Positions 23,598 through 34,535 are shown, numbered from the stretch's first letter. The stretch is DNA of 64,000 nt from Apoda limacodes (GCA_946406115.1 OX291542.1:5232959-5296958), one strand, 5' to 3'. Notes: a model not told the origin generated them from the letters alone. Made by a program: numbers and translations.

Positions 23598-23861
23598 GAA
23601 AATAATTTAGACAGAAATCAAGAAATTTATAGGTACAAAATGGTCAAGGTAGAGCCGTAGTCGTATGCTGTATACATACCATACGTAACACCTACAACTC
23701 GACAGTCCTCCGGTAATAAGTTAAATTAGTGTACTATATTCTCTTCGGTAATAAGTGGCACAATGCTTATTAATCATTATAATTTTGTACGCGTTCCAAA
23801 AAACGTGTACCTTGACCATTTTGTACCTATACATTTCTTGATTTCTGTCTAAATTATTTTC
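23598..23861. mobile_element. Fold-back element with 54-bp inverted arms
   Basis: The arm at 23,598-23,651 (gaaaataatttagacagaaa ... ggtcaaggta) is the reverse complement of 23,808-23,861 with a single mismatch by my count. The spacer is 156 bp. Size and structure fit a MITE or fold-back DNA element. A transcript would form a long hairpin. No clear target duplication was found. Confidence 0.8.
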
Positions 23862-24509
23862 TTATTTCGTACTCTGCAGAACCCTTTTCTGTTTCCGTAG
23901 TCGGGTTATTTTTTTTTTAAACTGCATTTTTTATTTTATACTTTTCTGTTTTAACGCTTGATTAACGTCACGATGAAGTAAATACATGTCCTGTGGGCAC
24001 TATGCGAGTACTGAGCTCTTAGAGTGTAGGGATTCTCTCAATTTTCTAGCTTTATGGCCTCTTTATAAAAAAAAACGAAAAAATCTCAGGGTTATGCAGG
24101 GTCGCATTTAATTTCTTACAAGAGTTACAATCCCGACATTAGATTCATTAGATTATGATCACTCACTGCACGGATCTCAAACATAGTTTTGATGGCTCTG
24201 TTCATTTCGATGATATATTCTATATACAAGTAGGTCCATGGTACTAGCTGTACTGTTTCCACTGTGGCGAATGCGGTGTCAATCGATTTGTTATTATGGT
24301 TCGAGTGACATGGGCTACCGTCATGTTAAATCTATCATAGCGGAAAAAACTTGCACAATTAAAATAAAAGCAAGTTATTCACAAATTAGAAATTTACGTC
24401 TATTAAATTTTGGGAAAATTTATTTAGCCATAGGACCATTATTACTTGGACAATTATTACGAATCAATTGATATCTTATTAATCAAAATCGACACGATCA
24501 GCAAAAACA

Positions 24510-24565
24510 AAACCGGCCAATTGTGAGTCGGACTCGCGCACGAAGGGTTCCGTACCATATCTAGC
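24510..24565 (-). repeat. Dispersed repeat end (gcgcgagtccgac family)
   Basis: The plus strand reads aaaccggccaattgtgagtc then ggactcgcgcacgaagggtt, the reverse complement of the ends at 870 and 13,665. Only this terminal piece is clear. Confidence 0.6.
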
Positions 24566-24639
24566 TAGTACCTTATAATGTCTCTTTATAGACAACGTTT
24601 GTTGTGGTTTGGTTCGGAACATAAACAAACAGTTTGTTT

Positions 24640-24985
24640 GGTTTACTTACACGGGAGAAAGCCACATAGAGCTGACCGTGTGAGCATCAGCCGACGCTGA
24701 GGTCCACGCTGACAACACATAGCGCTGCAAAGAAGTAACTGTCAGTCTTGTCCTGTTGCCTAATTTTGGGGTACTTAAATTTCTCAACAAAATAATGGGA
24801 TGCCAGTTTTTAAATTAATCTTGTGTGCTGGAAGTCCAGGAGCGCTCAGAGAATTAAGAAATTCGACGGGCTAATTGGTAGCGTCATCTTGCTCCATTAC
24901 TCTGTTCATAGAAGTATACTCAACTACTTCTCCTTCAACATTGTTGAGTATATCCAAGTTGATTCTTGTGTATATCAGAATCCGT
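24640..24985 (-). pseudogene. Decayed Helitron/PIF1-type helicase C-terminus
   Basis: The minus strand reads INLDILNNVEGEVVEYTSMN, VMEQDDATN, then PVEFLNSLSAPGLPAHKINL and KTGIP. After further breaks, around 24,650-24,690, it reads HGQLYVAFSRV. This order is typical of PIF1-family helicases carried by Helitrons: a 'YxSxDxV..DD..N.P.EFLN' block, 'G.PPHxLxLKxGxP', and final motif VI 'QLYVAxSRV'. Several stops and frameshifts make it a relic. It may be a remnant of the autonomous partner of the Helitron-like repeats in the window; the family link is inferred. Confidence 0.7.
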
Positions 24986-25117
24986 AATTCCGTATTGCCT
25001 AATCCAAGTTACAAAGAAAACAATTTTCATTCTCCAAATCGCAAGGCTATATCAGTATCCGTTTTGCCTAAGCCAAGTCAACTTAATAATTGGATTAATG
25101 TTATTTTCTCAGAATAA

Positions 25118-25845
25118 CACGGCATTCCGACTATTCTAACAAGTGCGAGTTATCATAGCTTGATAACTTTTGATGAATTTCAATAGCGTGTTGCTAAACG
25201 TAACAGCGCCATCTATTGAAAATTTGCCGAAGAGTGGCAAAAAAGTGGGTAAATACTTTTTATTAAAATTATATCTCGTTTTTAATCGATTTGGGAAAGC
25301 CAGAAGGTCGGTTTGAGATTTTCACAGGTTACTAAACCTGTTCAAGTTCAGCCGGCCAAGTGTATGTCAGGCCACGCATTGAATAGGGATCCGTAGCAAT
25401 TTTCTTTCCCGTCACTTTTATAAGATTTATAGTTAATTCGAGCGGTAATACAAAGTATCAGCATAAGTTAAGTACATAAGTTGTGTGTACTAAGATATCC
25501 AAGTTACTATGGTTTTTTAACTATCCCACGGGAACCCTTTAATTTTCCAGAATAAAAAGTATCTAAGATGTTGACCAGGGATATAAGGTATCACCATGCA
25601 AAATTTCATTTTCATTCGGTCCAGCCATTTCGGAGATTAGCCCGTACAAACAGACAAACAGACAAAGAAACAAAAACCAAAATCAAACCAAAACGCAAGG
25701 GTCAAGTTGGCGTCGAAGAACTTTGGTGTAATCAATAGACAGTGAGATGTTTATACACAGGATACCATTGATCTTAGAAGTAGTGAGGGGTGTGTTTAAA
25801 AATTGGAGGTCATAGGGAATAGTGATTTCCTAGAGGCGAAGACTT
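25118..25845. other. Intergenic, dispersed repeat fragments
   Basis: It contains text such as 'aaatttcattttcattcggt' and 'ggtatcaccatgcaaaattt', typical of degraded lepidopteran interspersed repeats. No gene is supported. Confidence 0.5.
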
Positions 25846-25846
25846 G

Positions 25847-26265
25847 TGTTTAAAACTATGGACGCTTGCAACACCTGGGGCAGCACTCGCGCGTTGCCTC
25901 CCCTTTAAAAACAAATAACTTCTTTCTTGAAGAACCCCATACTGTAGTCCTTAGAGAAAACCTTGGCCGGGAGCTCATTCCACAACCTCAGCGTTCGGCC
26001 TGAGGTGAAGTGCTGCTTCGCTCTGTTGAGTACGCCAAGTTTTTTGAAAGTTAGCTTCACCTTGTCCTGCAAATGATCTTGGAGCTGAAAATAGCTGGAG
26101 ATGTCAATACCAAGGATGCCAATACTCTTGGAGATGGTAAGTATGGAATTGTGGAACCTTAGTGAATGAGGTTATTTTAGCGGTAAACGCTCAGAATTAT
26201 GTGTCTTCGTAGGGTTGAATTGGACTAAGTTTTCCCGCCCCTAGACAGACACCTTGGAAAGAGTG
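25847..26265 (-). mobile_element. LINE-A 3' fragment, internally deleted
   Basis: The plus strand matches the reverse complement of the 3' part of the intact LINE at 49,451-53,100: agcattcg-like ends, 'ctcattccacaacctcagcg' (LWNELP), 'aagtgctgcttcgctctgtt' and 'ggagatgtcaataccaagga' (the reverse of ILGVDIS). A stretch of the ORF C-terminus is missing. Confidence 0.8.
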
Positions 26266-26367
26266 GTCTCAATTTTATGGATAATAGATTTTATAGTTAA
26301 TTTTATGGAAAATTAATTAACTACTTAATACTTATTACTTACTTAATACTTTATAGCCAAAATAAAT

Positions 26368-26736
26368 AACGGGTTGCACTCCGGAGTGCCGGCAGAAGTG
26401 AAAACTTGAATATAATTTTTGATATTTTGGAATGGTTAGGGAAAAATTTTGCACGAATTGCTTTAATTATCAGTATTAAAGTACTATCATTTATGTGGTA
26501 AAATACAATATTCATTTATTGCCCTATCGTACACAAACATGACAATTAATATTACATTAAATATTTAACACTTCAGAACTTCGCCGCATTGTAGAAAGAG
26601 AGGGGGATACTCCCTCTCCTACTCTCCCACCGTATTACGAATTTTCGATCAGGTCACGTGATCCTGACGCGAGTTTAAAATTTTTTACCCATCACAAAAA
26701 AAGTGCACAACGCCGCTAAAGAAGTTTTCACTTCAA
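26368..26736. mobile_element. Short non-autonomous element, copy 1
   Basis: The left end 'gggttgcactccggagtgcc' contains the perfect palindrome gcactccggagtgc, followed by gaagtgaaaac (26,395-26,405). The right end has acaacgccgctaaagaa and the inverted gttttcacttc (26,724-26,734). The same ends and much of the interior recur at 55,314-55,655, where the element is absent from the sister duplication units, so it is mobile. Confidence 0.7.
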
Positions 26737-27229
26737 AAAAAAAATAAAATTTTTATATTTCAAAATCTCCAGTTTCATAGGTAAATACCTAATATTTGTT
26801 TTTATGTAGTGACAAGATAACAGAAAAAAATATAACTTAGGTACCTACAGAAGATTTAAACTGTTACCTACTCTACTCAAGGTTCTGCCTTATTATAATT
26901 CCCTGAGAGCAGGATACTTACTGAAAAAATTTTATCTACTAAGAGAAATAAGAGATGAGAAGGAGGTCAACCTTATAAAACGTAAGGTGTCTGTGACACA
27001 TTAGATGGGCTACACAAATTCTACAAATAATTTTCATGCCTTTATTTAATATAACAAATTGAGTTTAACATTAAAACAAAATCAACACTATCTTCATATT
27101 CATACGGAGGCTATATAGCGTAGCTAATGCATTACTTTATTTATAATTCATCTTATCATATAATCTACATACAATTTACATTTTGATGGTTGGAGGAAAC
27201 GGTGGACGTTCTAGTACCGCTTTTATAAC

Positions 27230-27425
27230 CGTGTTCTGTTCTCAGGGATTGATCGAAATGATGCCTACAGCTACTTTCTACCATCGCCCCGCTCGCCGCC
27301 AGCTGGGAATTCATCCACACAACTTAACACGAAACACCGTATTTGTATAATTAGCTCCCTGCCAAGCATGGGTGTGCCAGCCGAAAGCGTTGGCTGCGCT
27401 GCACCTATGGCTTTTATTACAGATT
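27230..27425 (+). mobile_element. LINE-A C-terminal fragment
   Basis: The plus strand encodes IEMMPTATFYHRPARRQLGI HPHNL, matching the C-terminal region of the LINE-A ORF (FEMMPTATFYHRTARHRQGI), then breaks. It lies between the last array-free sequence and the small secreted-gene exons. Confidence 0.75.
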
Positions 27426-27604
27426 GATAAATATAAAATAATAAATATTTCTGGACATTTCAAGCGCCATCTTGTGCCAACCTAAAATGTCGAAATTAAC
27501 AGAAGTATCTATATAGTAAGTATTAAAGGTGTTTATGTTCTACTACTAGTAAAAGTATAGCAATGTATTTCCAAAATTTTCTGAAGCTAGTAAGTAATAA
27601 TAAC

Positions 27605-28802
27605 CTGTAACTGGAGAAGACTGGACAACAGCAATCTGAAAATACCATTTTTAGTTAAAACTCCAAATTACACACACACACACACACACACATGCATAAC
27701 AACAACAAAAAAACTAAATTTAAGGTCACTTCATAATCATTTAACTATTTTAGAAAACAAATCAAAAAACACACATCGACAGTTAAGCACCAAATACTGC
27801 TTGTTTGGTTTTTTTAATTAGAATCTCGATCGACTTGTCTGGAGATGCTATACTTTGGCAAAAACATGAAATTTTAATTACTACTGCATTTGCAAAGGTA
27901 TTTATGTATACCAATAACTGCTAAATAAAGATGCAAAAGGAAATGCTTATCATTGCTGGTAATAACAGTCAAATCTGCTATCTAAATTAAGATGCGTTCT
28001 TATTGTGTTGCGAACATTCCCGTCTGAACGTTTAGCTTGGCCATTTAAATGCATAAAGCAAGAGAATGACATTGCGGCAAACCGAGGTGGTGTTGCGGTA
28101 GAGGACGTATTCCGACATCGGGATTGGCCGAAACATTTCGGTAAGAATCAAGTTCTCACGTGCAATTGCAAAAAGCTTTTATAAATATTGGATAATTGAT
28201 TAATTACGTCCAAAAGTGTGTTGTAATTATAAAGATTATAATAATACATTGAATATGGTAAGCACGAGTAATACTTTATGAAATTATTAAAATGTAAGTT
28301 TTCGTTAAACTAATTTACTATTACTATTTACTAATTTTTTTAGATAGCAGAAAGTAGAACTTAGTTTGCCCCAACTAAAACCTGCCATTTACATAGTGAA
28401 CTTTTATAGTTTGGATTAATGTTAAGTATTTTTAAAGTTAATATAGTTAACATAGTTATGTCGAAAATGATGGACTTTTTAACAAAGGAGTTCGTGGACG
28501 AAAACTTGATAGTATGAACTTTGATAATAGCATTACAAAAACCAATACTCTACCGGCTTCAAATATTCAAGACTTACTTACCTTCTTCTGAAACTGAGTG
28601 CGAGAATCATCAACAACTTTTAATTAGTACGTGTACATAACAGCGGATCAAATTAAGATTTCGAACAATATGAAAGAATCGTATCTTTACTTAGATATCA
28701 TTGGTTGCGATAAATAATAAAAAAAACTTTCGTATTTATATATTAGTACTAGGAATAGGTACTTACCAACAGAGCTACCGTCAATATTGGAACAGTTTTC
28801 AT
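27605..28802 (-). CDS. Partial small secreted-protein gene (first two exons only)
   Basis: Exon 1 is 28,802-28,767 (36 nt, MKTVPILTVALL, donor gtaagt). Exon 2 is 27,635-27,605 (31 nt, IAVVQSSPVT plus one base, acceptor ttttcag, donor gttatt). Joined, they form a clean signal peptide. The layout (short ATG exon ending in phase 0, then a 31-nt exon ending in phase 1 just after the hydrophobic core, with (I/V)AVVQxxP) is the same as in the three Asn/Gly-rich genes to the right, and exon 2 matches theirs at 22 of 31 bases. I could not find the remaining exons with confidence. One possible terminal exon after acceptor 'cgacattttag' near 27,485, with AATAAA close by, would encode about 20 residues, but it is weak. 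The gene may be complete, short, or broken by the LINE fragment at 27,230-27,425. A TATATTA-like box lies upstream near 28,860. Confidence 0.5.
27669..27692. repeat. (CA)n microsatellite
   Basis: About ten consecutive ca dinucleotides, within intron 1 of the partial secreted-protein gene on the minus strand. Confidence 0.95.
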
Positions 28803-28967
28803 TTTGTTTTTTACCCATGTCTCTGTCAATATGATAACGTCATATTTGTGTGATAATATATTCATGTACAAAATATGCAGCTTAGTACGTAATCCACGTT
28901 AATTTTGGTAATATATTGTCAATTTATTCATTATGTATTGATTAAATAAATTAAACTTCGGTAAAAC

Positions 28968-29365
28968 GGTAAGAAACTTCGACGATCCCAAACTCACAAG
29001 CCGTATCGAACACTTAACTCTGAGGAGAGACTTTGCCTCCCTGTGTGTGTTCTACCGCTTGTATAATGGGATGTGTTCGGAGAAATTTATCAAAATGATC
29101 AATTCGCACCGCTCGCCATCGGCAGGGAATTCATTCTCACACTTTAAAACCTAAATGGTCGCGTACAGTGCCGTTTCAGAGAAACTTGCTCCCGCGAACG
29201 CTTGGGTTGTGGAATTAGCTCCCTGCCAAGGTTTTCTCTAAGGAGGAGGAGGAGGATTTCTGAAGGGTTGGCAACGCGCGAGTGCTGACCCAGGTGTTGC
29301 AAGTGTCCATAAGCTGCGATGACCGCTTACCACCAGGCGGACCGTAACATTGTTTGCAATTTTTT
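28968..29365 (+). mobile_element. LINE-A 3' fragment at the left edge of the array
   Basis: It shares 'cgatcccaaactcacaagcc' gtatcgaac with the fragments closing each unit (39,088, 48,690, 61,042) rather than with the intact element (cgattccaaactcacttgcg), so it belongs to the same duplicated copy. It is truncated at its 5' side where array homology starts. Confidence 0.75.
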
Positions 29366-29500
29366 TTTGTTTATTCTTGTTACTTATAAATTAAAACAGG
29401 ACACAAAAATCGTAAACACTGTGTCAAGGCATTTTAAGGCCATTAAAAAGCAAGAATCGATAATAAGAAAGACAGAAGAATAATAATAATAATGAAGTAA

Positions 29501-29510
29501 TCTACGAGTA

Positions 29511-29555
<45 letters not shown>

Positions 29556-29723
29556 CCTTGTTTCTCTTGGTTACGCTCGTACTAAGGGTAAACAAATTGG
29601 CATGAAATATTTGTAAGTTTTTGTGCACATGCCGGGGAAGATTTCTGAATTAGTAAAACCATTTTAAAATAAGTAGCGCGCCAGTTGGTAAAAAAGAGAA
29701 ACAACGTTCACAGGGCCAGCTAG
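29501..29723 (+). mobile_element. Helitron-like element with (TA)n expansion, unit 1
   Basis: It starts tctacgag after AA, carries a pure TA run at about 29,519-29,547, and ends gggccagCTAG before T. Counterparts are at 39,674-39,948 and 61,621-61,921, and one split by a LINE at 49,278-53,247. Confidence 0.65.
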
Positions 29724-29993
29724 TTACACAATAAAATAAAGACAGAGGAACAGAATATATAATTATTAAAAAAAAAAGTATTACACAACACCAAAGTTAC
29801 TAATGTCCTACTTAGATGCAAAAATTCGTTTGTACATTTTCGCAACGGCTAAACGGAAAGAAATTTAGAATAAAGAAAAAATATTCTTCAGACAAACCAA
29901 TGAAATCAACAACGGCTATATATTTTAAGTGGAGTGAAACCACGGGGTCAATCAATCAAAAGTCTTAACAAAATAAACTTAATAAGTTACAAT

Positions 29994-32900
29994 TTACAAT
30001 AAAATACAATTCTGTTTGACAACATTGTGGTTATAATCTCCTCTGTGTACACATACGTGCCCTTCTAACATTCCTCGCCACCTGTAACAATAAAATATAA
30101 TATAGGATAAAATTTATTTATTTTTGTATACCACTAAGGTGGCAAAGAAGCTTGCGGTTCGCCTGATAGTAAACGGTCACTACCTATGGACGCTACAACA
30201 CCTGAAGCATCACTCGCGCGTTCTCGTCGCTTAAAAAATCTAATAACTTATTTCTTGAAGAACTCCAATACTGTAGTCCTTAGAGAAGTCTTGGCACGGA
30301 GCTCATTTCACAACCTGAGCGTTCGCGGTAGGATGTTTCACTGAAACCGCATTGTAGGTACGTGAACATTTAGGTTCTAAGATGTGAGGATGAATTCCTT
30401 GCCGACGGCGAGTGGTGCGATGGTAAAAAGTAGCCGTGGGCATCATTTCGAACAATTCCTCAAAAACATCCCAATATACAAGCATTAGAACAAACACTAT
30501 AATATTTTATTTATAGTATTTCTAAGGTAAATATTAATTATTATTTCTGTCAAATTATTTCCTGATAGCAGACACCAAGATATTTTATAAATTTTTTGAT
30601 ATAATGCTCGTATTGTATAAATAAGATTGGTTCACTCTCATTTTTTTTTTAATTTTATACCCCAAGTATTCTTCGTAAATATGTGGTTCACATGAATGAT
30701 GAAAAATGAAACGAGAGAAATATAAATTAAATATTACTTACTTATGCTTTTTCTTAAACTTACAGTAGGTGCCTGAGTTTTAAGTTCAAAAGGCTAACAA
30801 AAAAACTGTCCCTAGAAAAATCAAATTTAGTAAAATATATTCTTACCGGAATTGTCATTGCGTATCTTATTAACGTTATTGACAACATTTTTATTGTTAG
30901 ATTCGTTGCTGTTTTTGGCAACGTTTGTGTTGATATTTTTGTTTGCATTTGCGTTGCCATTTGCATTTCTGTTAAGATTTCCATTGCCGTTTCCGTTAGC
31001 GTTTCCATTAGCGTTTCCGTTAGCGTTCCCATTCAAATTACCATTACCATTACCATTGGCATCACCGTTTTTATTTCCATTTTCATTTCCATTCCTGTTT
31101 CCATTTCCTTTATTATTACCGTTTCCATTCTTATTCTTGTCTGTTATAGAAAAAAATAAATTTAAAACATAGGTATTTTACTACATTCAAGCAAACTTCA
31201 CGTAGCAAAGTACAATTTAGGTCATTTTAGGTGAAAGTTCGTAATAGGTTAATACTAGTAAGTCTATTGTGATTTTATTAATTTGTTTGAAAATTAATAA
31301 GGTATTGCACGGTGAAGGCGGAAGGTTAGAAATTTGATACGCACGAAGTTGTCAAAATATGATAATCGGTAGCGTATAATTGATCTGATGAATTGATTAC
31401 AAATTAACGGTAGCTAATATATAAATATTCCCAACTGTTGAAGTTTAGATATTGTTGTTACGTCTACATAATTACTTACAAAATCTTATTGATTACATAT
31501 AAGGTCGTTTTGGTCTATCGAAGGCGAGCTTATAATGATAATCTCAATTATTTTAAAGATTTTGAAGAGGTTTCGAATTAAAAAAAACAGGACCGAAGTT
31601 GAACTCGCGTAGGAAGGTTTTTGTACGATTACCTAAGTATGTTATCTACATTTATTTTCATTTCAACCGAAATTTGTTTGTTCTAAATAAAAAAAGTATG
31701 TTTAAACGCACAATAGGTAAAATTCATTGGATGTATGTACCATGTTATTTAAAAGCCAAACCCTTCCTGTAATTCATGTAAATAATTTCTGTTTTTTTTT
31801 TATAATTTTAGGCTCAGCAGTTTTGATGATAGAAGTAGGAAATGTCACCTTTCATCTAAAACTTAAAAATTATAAAAAAAAACATATTTGAGACCCTCAC
31901 AATAAGCTTTGACATTTTTATTTGACACTAGACTTTGCCAGCGGCTCCGTCCGCCCTAAATTCGGTTATTGGCGTGGAACTCCTAAATTATCGCCTTAAT
32001 TATACTAATGAAGTTTGCTATAGCACGCTATAGTTACATCTATTGTTATTTAAAGTCTGTTATAGTTCTTCACGCGGGAACTTTTAAATTTTTCGTGATA
32101 AAAAGTACCCTATATGCTATTCCAGGACCTAACCTATGTGTAAGCCAAGTTTCATCCTGATGCGTCCATTATTAAAAGCGTGATTGAGTAACAAACATAT
32201 TATCCATCCAGACGTACAAACTTTCACATTTATAATATAAGTAGGATGTCCTATAAACAATCCCAAAAGCGTTACCTTATCCATATTCAAATTTTTATGT
32301 AACACCTCCGTGTTTGCGTCATAGACCATTATTTTATGTGTACCAAATTTCAACTTAATCCATCCAGTAGATGCGGAGCAAATTGGCTGTGACAGACGGA
32401 CAGACAGACCTATAAGGGTTCCACCGTTTTCAGCTCGGACGTACGGAACCAATGATATTTAAGTAAAGATACGGACCATCATACTGTTCGAAATTTAAAC
32501 TTCAAGATGTGTCCGAACATTTCTTGTAATGGTCATATTTCATGATATAGAACAGTACCCGCTGGCCACATCATGATATGGACTAGGCAGATCAATAACT
32601 ACTGAGTGTTTAACGATATGAACAGCTAAGTGCATGACTACTTCATGATATGGTCAAACAATAGTGATCACATCGTAAAATAGTTACATTATCCACCGGT
32701 AGAGGCGTGGATGTCGCTTTGTTTTTTGCATCAAAGAGAATAATGTTCAAATCTACATGTAGAAGATAATCTCCGAAACTACATAGGTACTCATCCTATT
32801 TCAAAATTTTTTAGCAGTACATATTTTAAATGGACTTTAAGGGTAGACATAGGCGATATTTTTTTCAGAACATAAGTTTTTGGTTCAAAGTATCCTTATT

Positions 32901-34535
32901 TGTAGGTTAAGTCAAAAAACGTTTCTTGACGTTTGCACCGAAACAATGGTATGATCTGATTTTTGGTACAGGGATAGCTGGAGGAATAGAAAATAATAGA
33001 GAATTCATAAATTAAGAAGAAATTAAGAAAAAAATATCCTGAACAAGAGAGAAATTAAAAGAATCCCGTGAGAATATTTTATTTTTTGGGCACTATTCCC
33101 CTTACGGCGTAACAGTGCTTACCATTAACTTGATATCAGTAATACGTTTATCCTGATCGATAGTTATTACAAGACTAGGATTTTCCACGGGTGAAACCGC
33201 AGGGATCGTCTAGTGGAACATCGTTACGACACTGCAGTGTCAGTGCAGTTAGATTGACTACATCCACACTGCATTCATTGCATTTGTGTTTTTATTTCAA
33301 TGCATATCCCCTTATAAGTTTTACGTTAATTTTTAATCTTTGTGCAAGAGCAATTGTATATTATGCAAACCCTACATTAATGATATGGCCAAACGTGGAT
33401 TGACATATCATTAAACGTTGACGTTTTTACGAAACAGTCAGTTTTAGCTGGCTATATCATGAAATACCACCTTTTCATGAATGGTCGGACACATCATGAA
33501 GTAATCAATTCTAAGATCTGGCTCCGCCCGCCCTAAATTCGGTTATCAGCGTGGAACTCCTTAATTATACTTATGAAGTTTGCTATAGCAATCGTTAGCT
33601 ACATCTATTGTTCTTTAAGCTCTGTTATAGTTATTCCCGCGGGAACTTTTGAATTTTTCGAGATAAAAATAGCCTATATGCTATTCCAGAACCTAACCTA
33701 TATGTATGCCAAATTTCATCCCGATGCGTCCAGTGGTTAAAGCGTGATTGAGTTACAAACATCCATCCAGACAGAGATACTTTCACATTTATAATATTAG
33801 TAGGATCATCCTTAAATGGGATATTAGAACAACAACGGTTGAAACGGTCGAAGACCACCTACTATTTTAAAAGCGGTTAAAATCGAAACAGCTCCAACTA
33901 ACCTGCAATTGGAACTCCCTGTACAACAGCAACCTGAAAGTTATTATCAATATAAAAGATTTTTTTTAAGCGAACATTATTAATTATATTATATTATAAC
34001 ATATTATATTAAGTAGGTTTTCAATGGCAGAAACTTTTCTAGTCGTTGACTTTTTAATAAACATAAAGCCACATATATTGATATTTTAGCTTATACAAAC
34101 TAAAGGAACGAATTCTAATAAACTTATTAAAAATTTCAATAAACTTATCATTCAATCGAACAAATACGCGGTAGTATATTCCGCGCGCCTTCATTTCAAA
34201 GTAAATTAAAATGACAGTTCTTGACAGTAAAGTAAACATTGTTTCTATCTAGTTTATTTGTACAATCACTCTCATCAATCAATTAAAATATGACGCAAGT
34301 TTGATGTTACAGATGGCGGGCGTCACGCACAGGCCTCCAAAATATTGCGTCGCATTCTGATCGCTACTAATTTTTTTTAGTTATCAAAATCAATACGACA
34401 ATTAAAAACGACTGAAAAGTGGTTTCAAAATTTACCTACAATGTTTTACGGCCATTTTAAACGCGTGTTAACAATAAATCAGATTAAATAACTCACCACA
34501 AATACTACAGAGAAAAGTATGACTATGAAATTCAT
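29994..34535 (-). CDS. Secreted Asn/Gly-repeat protein gene, unit 1 (five exons, 160 aa)
   Basis: Exons on the minus strand are 34535-34497, 33933-33903, 31140-30847, 30772-30742 and 30081-29994. All borders are AG/GT with matching phases, and the joined length is 483 nt including TAA. Exons 1-2 give MNFIVILFSVVFV + VAVVQGVPIA, a signal peptide with likely cleavage near VPIA. Exon 3 encodes about 97 residues dominated by Asn-Gly dipeptides (blocks such as NGNANGNANGNANGNGNGN) with Lys, Arg, Asp and Glu, ending NKIRNDNS. Exons 4-5 give GTYCKFKKKHK and WRGMLEGHVCVHRGDYNHNV with VKQNCILL. The last 15 residues exist only because the TGA present in unit 3 reads GGA here. A TATA box lies 62 bp upstream. 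The AATAAA seen downstream in the sister copies is lost here. It matches no family I know. A structural, silk-like or antimicrobial secreted product is conceivable but unproven. Intron 2 carries two Helitron-like elements. Confidence 0.75.
30115..30480 (-). mobile_element. LINE-A 3' fragment in intron 4, unit 1
   Basis: The minus strand encodes FEELFEMMPTATFYHRT and then GIHPHILEPK, as in the LINE-A C-terminus, followed by 3' UTR text (accgtttactatcaggcgaa). It lies inside intron 4 of the Asn/Gly gene on the same strand and is repeated at 40,315-40,681 and 53,576-53,940. Confidence 0.85.
31928..32246 (-). mobile_element. Helitron-like element R1 in intron 2, unit 1
   Basis: The plus strand reads ctagactttgccagcggctc at the left and 'cacatttataatataagtag' ga at the right. 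On the minus strand this gives TC...CTAG, with A and T flanks. It shares its left flank (gaccctcacaa) with the single element in units 2 and 3. Confidence 0.7.
32247..33522. other. Sequence unique to unit 1 (intron 2)
   Basis: This ~1.28-kb stretch lies between two Helitron-like elements. It holds degraded repeats and repeated short phrases on 'catgatatgg' and 'atatcatgaa', with no gene. Units 2 and 3 lack it. Confidence 0.65.
33523..33805 (-). mobile_element. Helitron-like element R2 in intron 2, unit 1 (3' truncated)
   Basis: It begins at 'ggctccgcccgccctaaatt', lacking the CTAG end, and finishes 'cacatttataatattagtag' ga. Its right flank (tcatccttaaatgggatatt) is the one found next to the single element in units 2 and 3. 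Confidence 0.7.

Noticed and set aside
27420..27490. Possible terminal exon for the partial secreted gene (acceptor cgacattttag, ~20 codons, AATAAA nearby)
   Set aside because: A single weak acceptor, no homology to the array genes' last exon, and AT-rich surroundings where such signals arise by chance. Kept only as a hint.
30760..31032. Minus-strand frame rich in 'TETLTE' repeats
   Set aside because: An alternative frame of the same repeat exon. The phase-1 junction from exon 2 selects the Asn-Gly frame, and the alternative lacks agreeing downstream exons.
30852..31172. Plus-strand open frame of Leu/Pro/Phe repeats (and its counterparts at 41,053-41,430 and 54,305-54,613)
   Set aside because: It is the antisense of the Asn-Gly exon. 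A hexamer-like coding repeat leaves several frames open on both strands. Splice sites and phases support only the minus-strand Asn-Gly frame.
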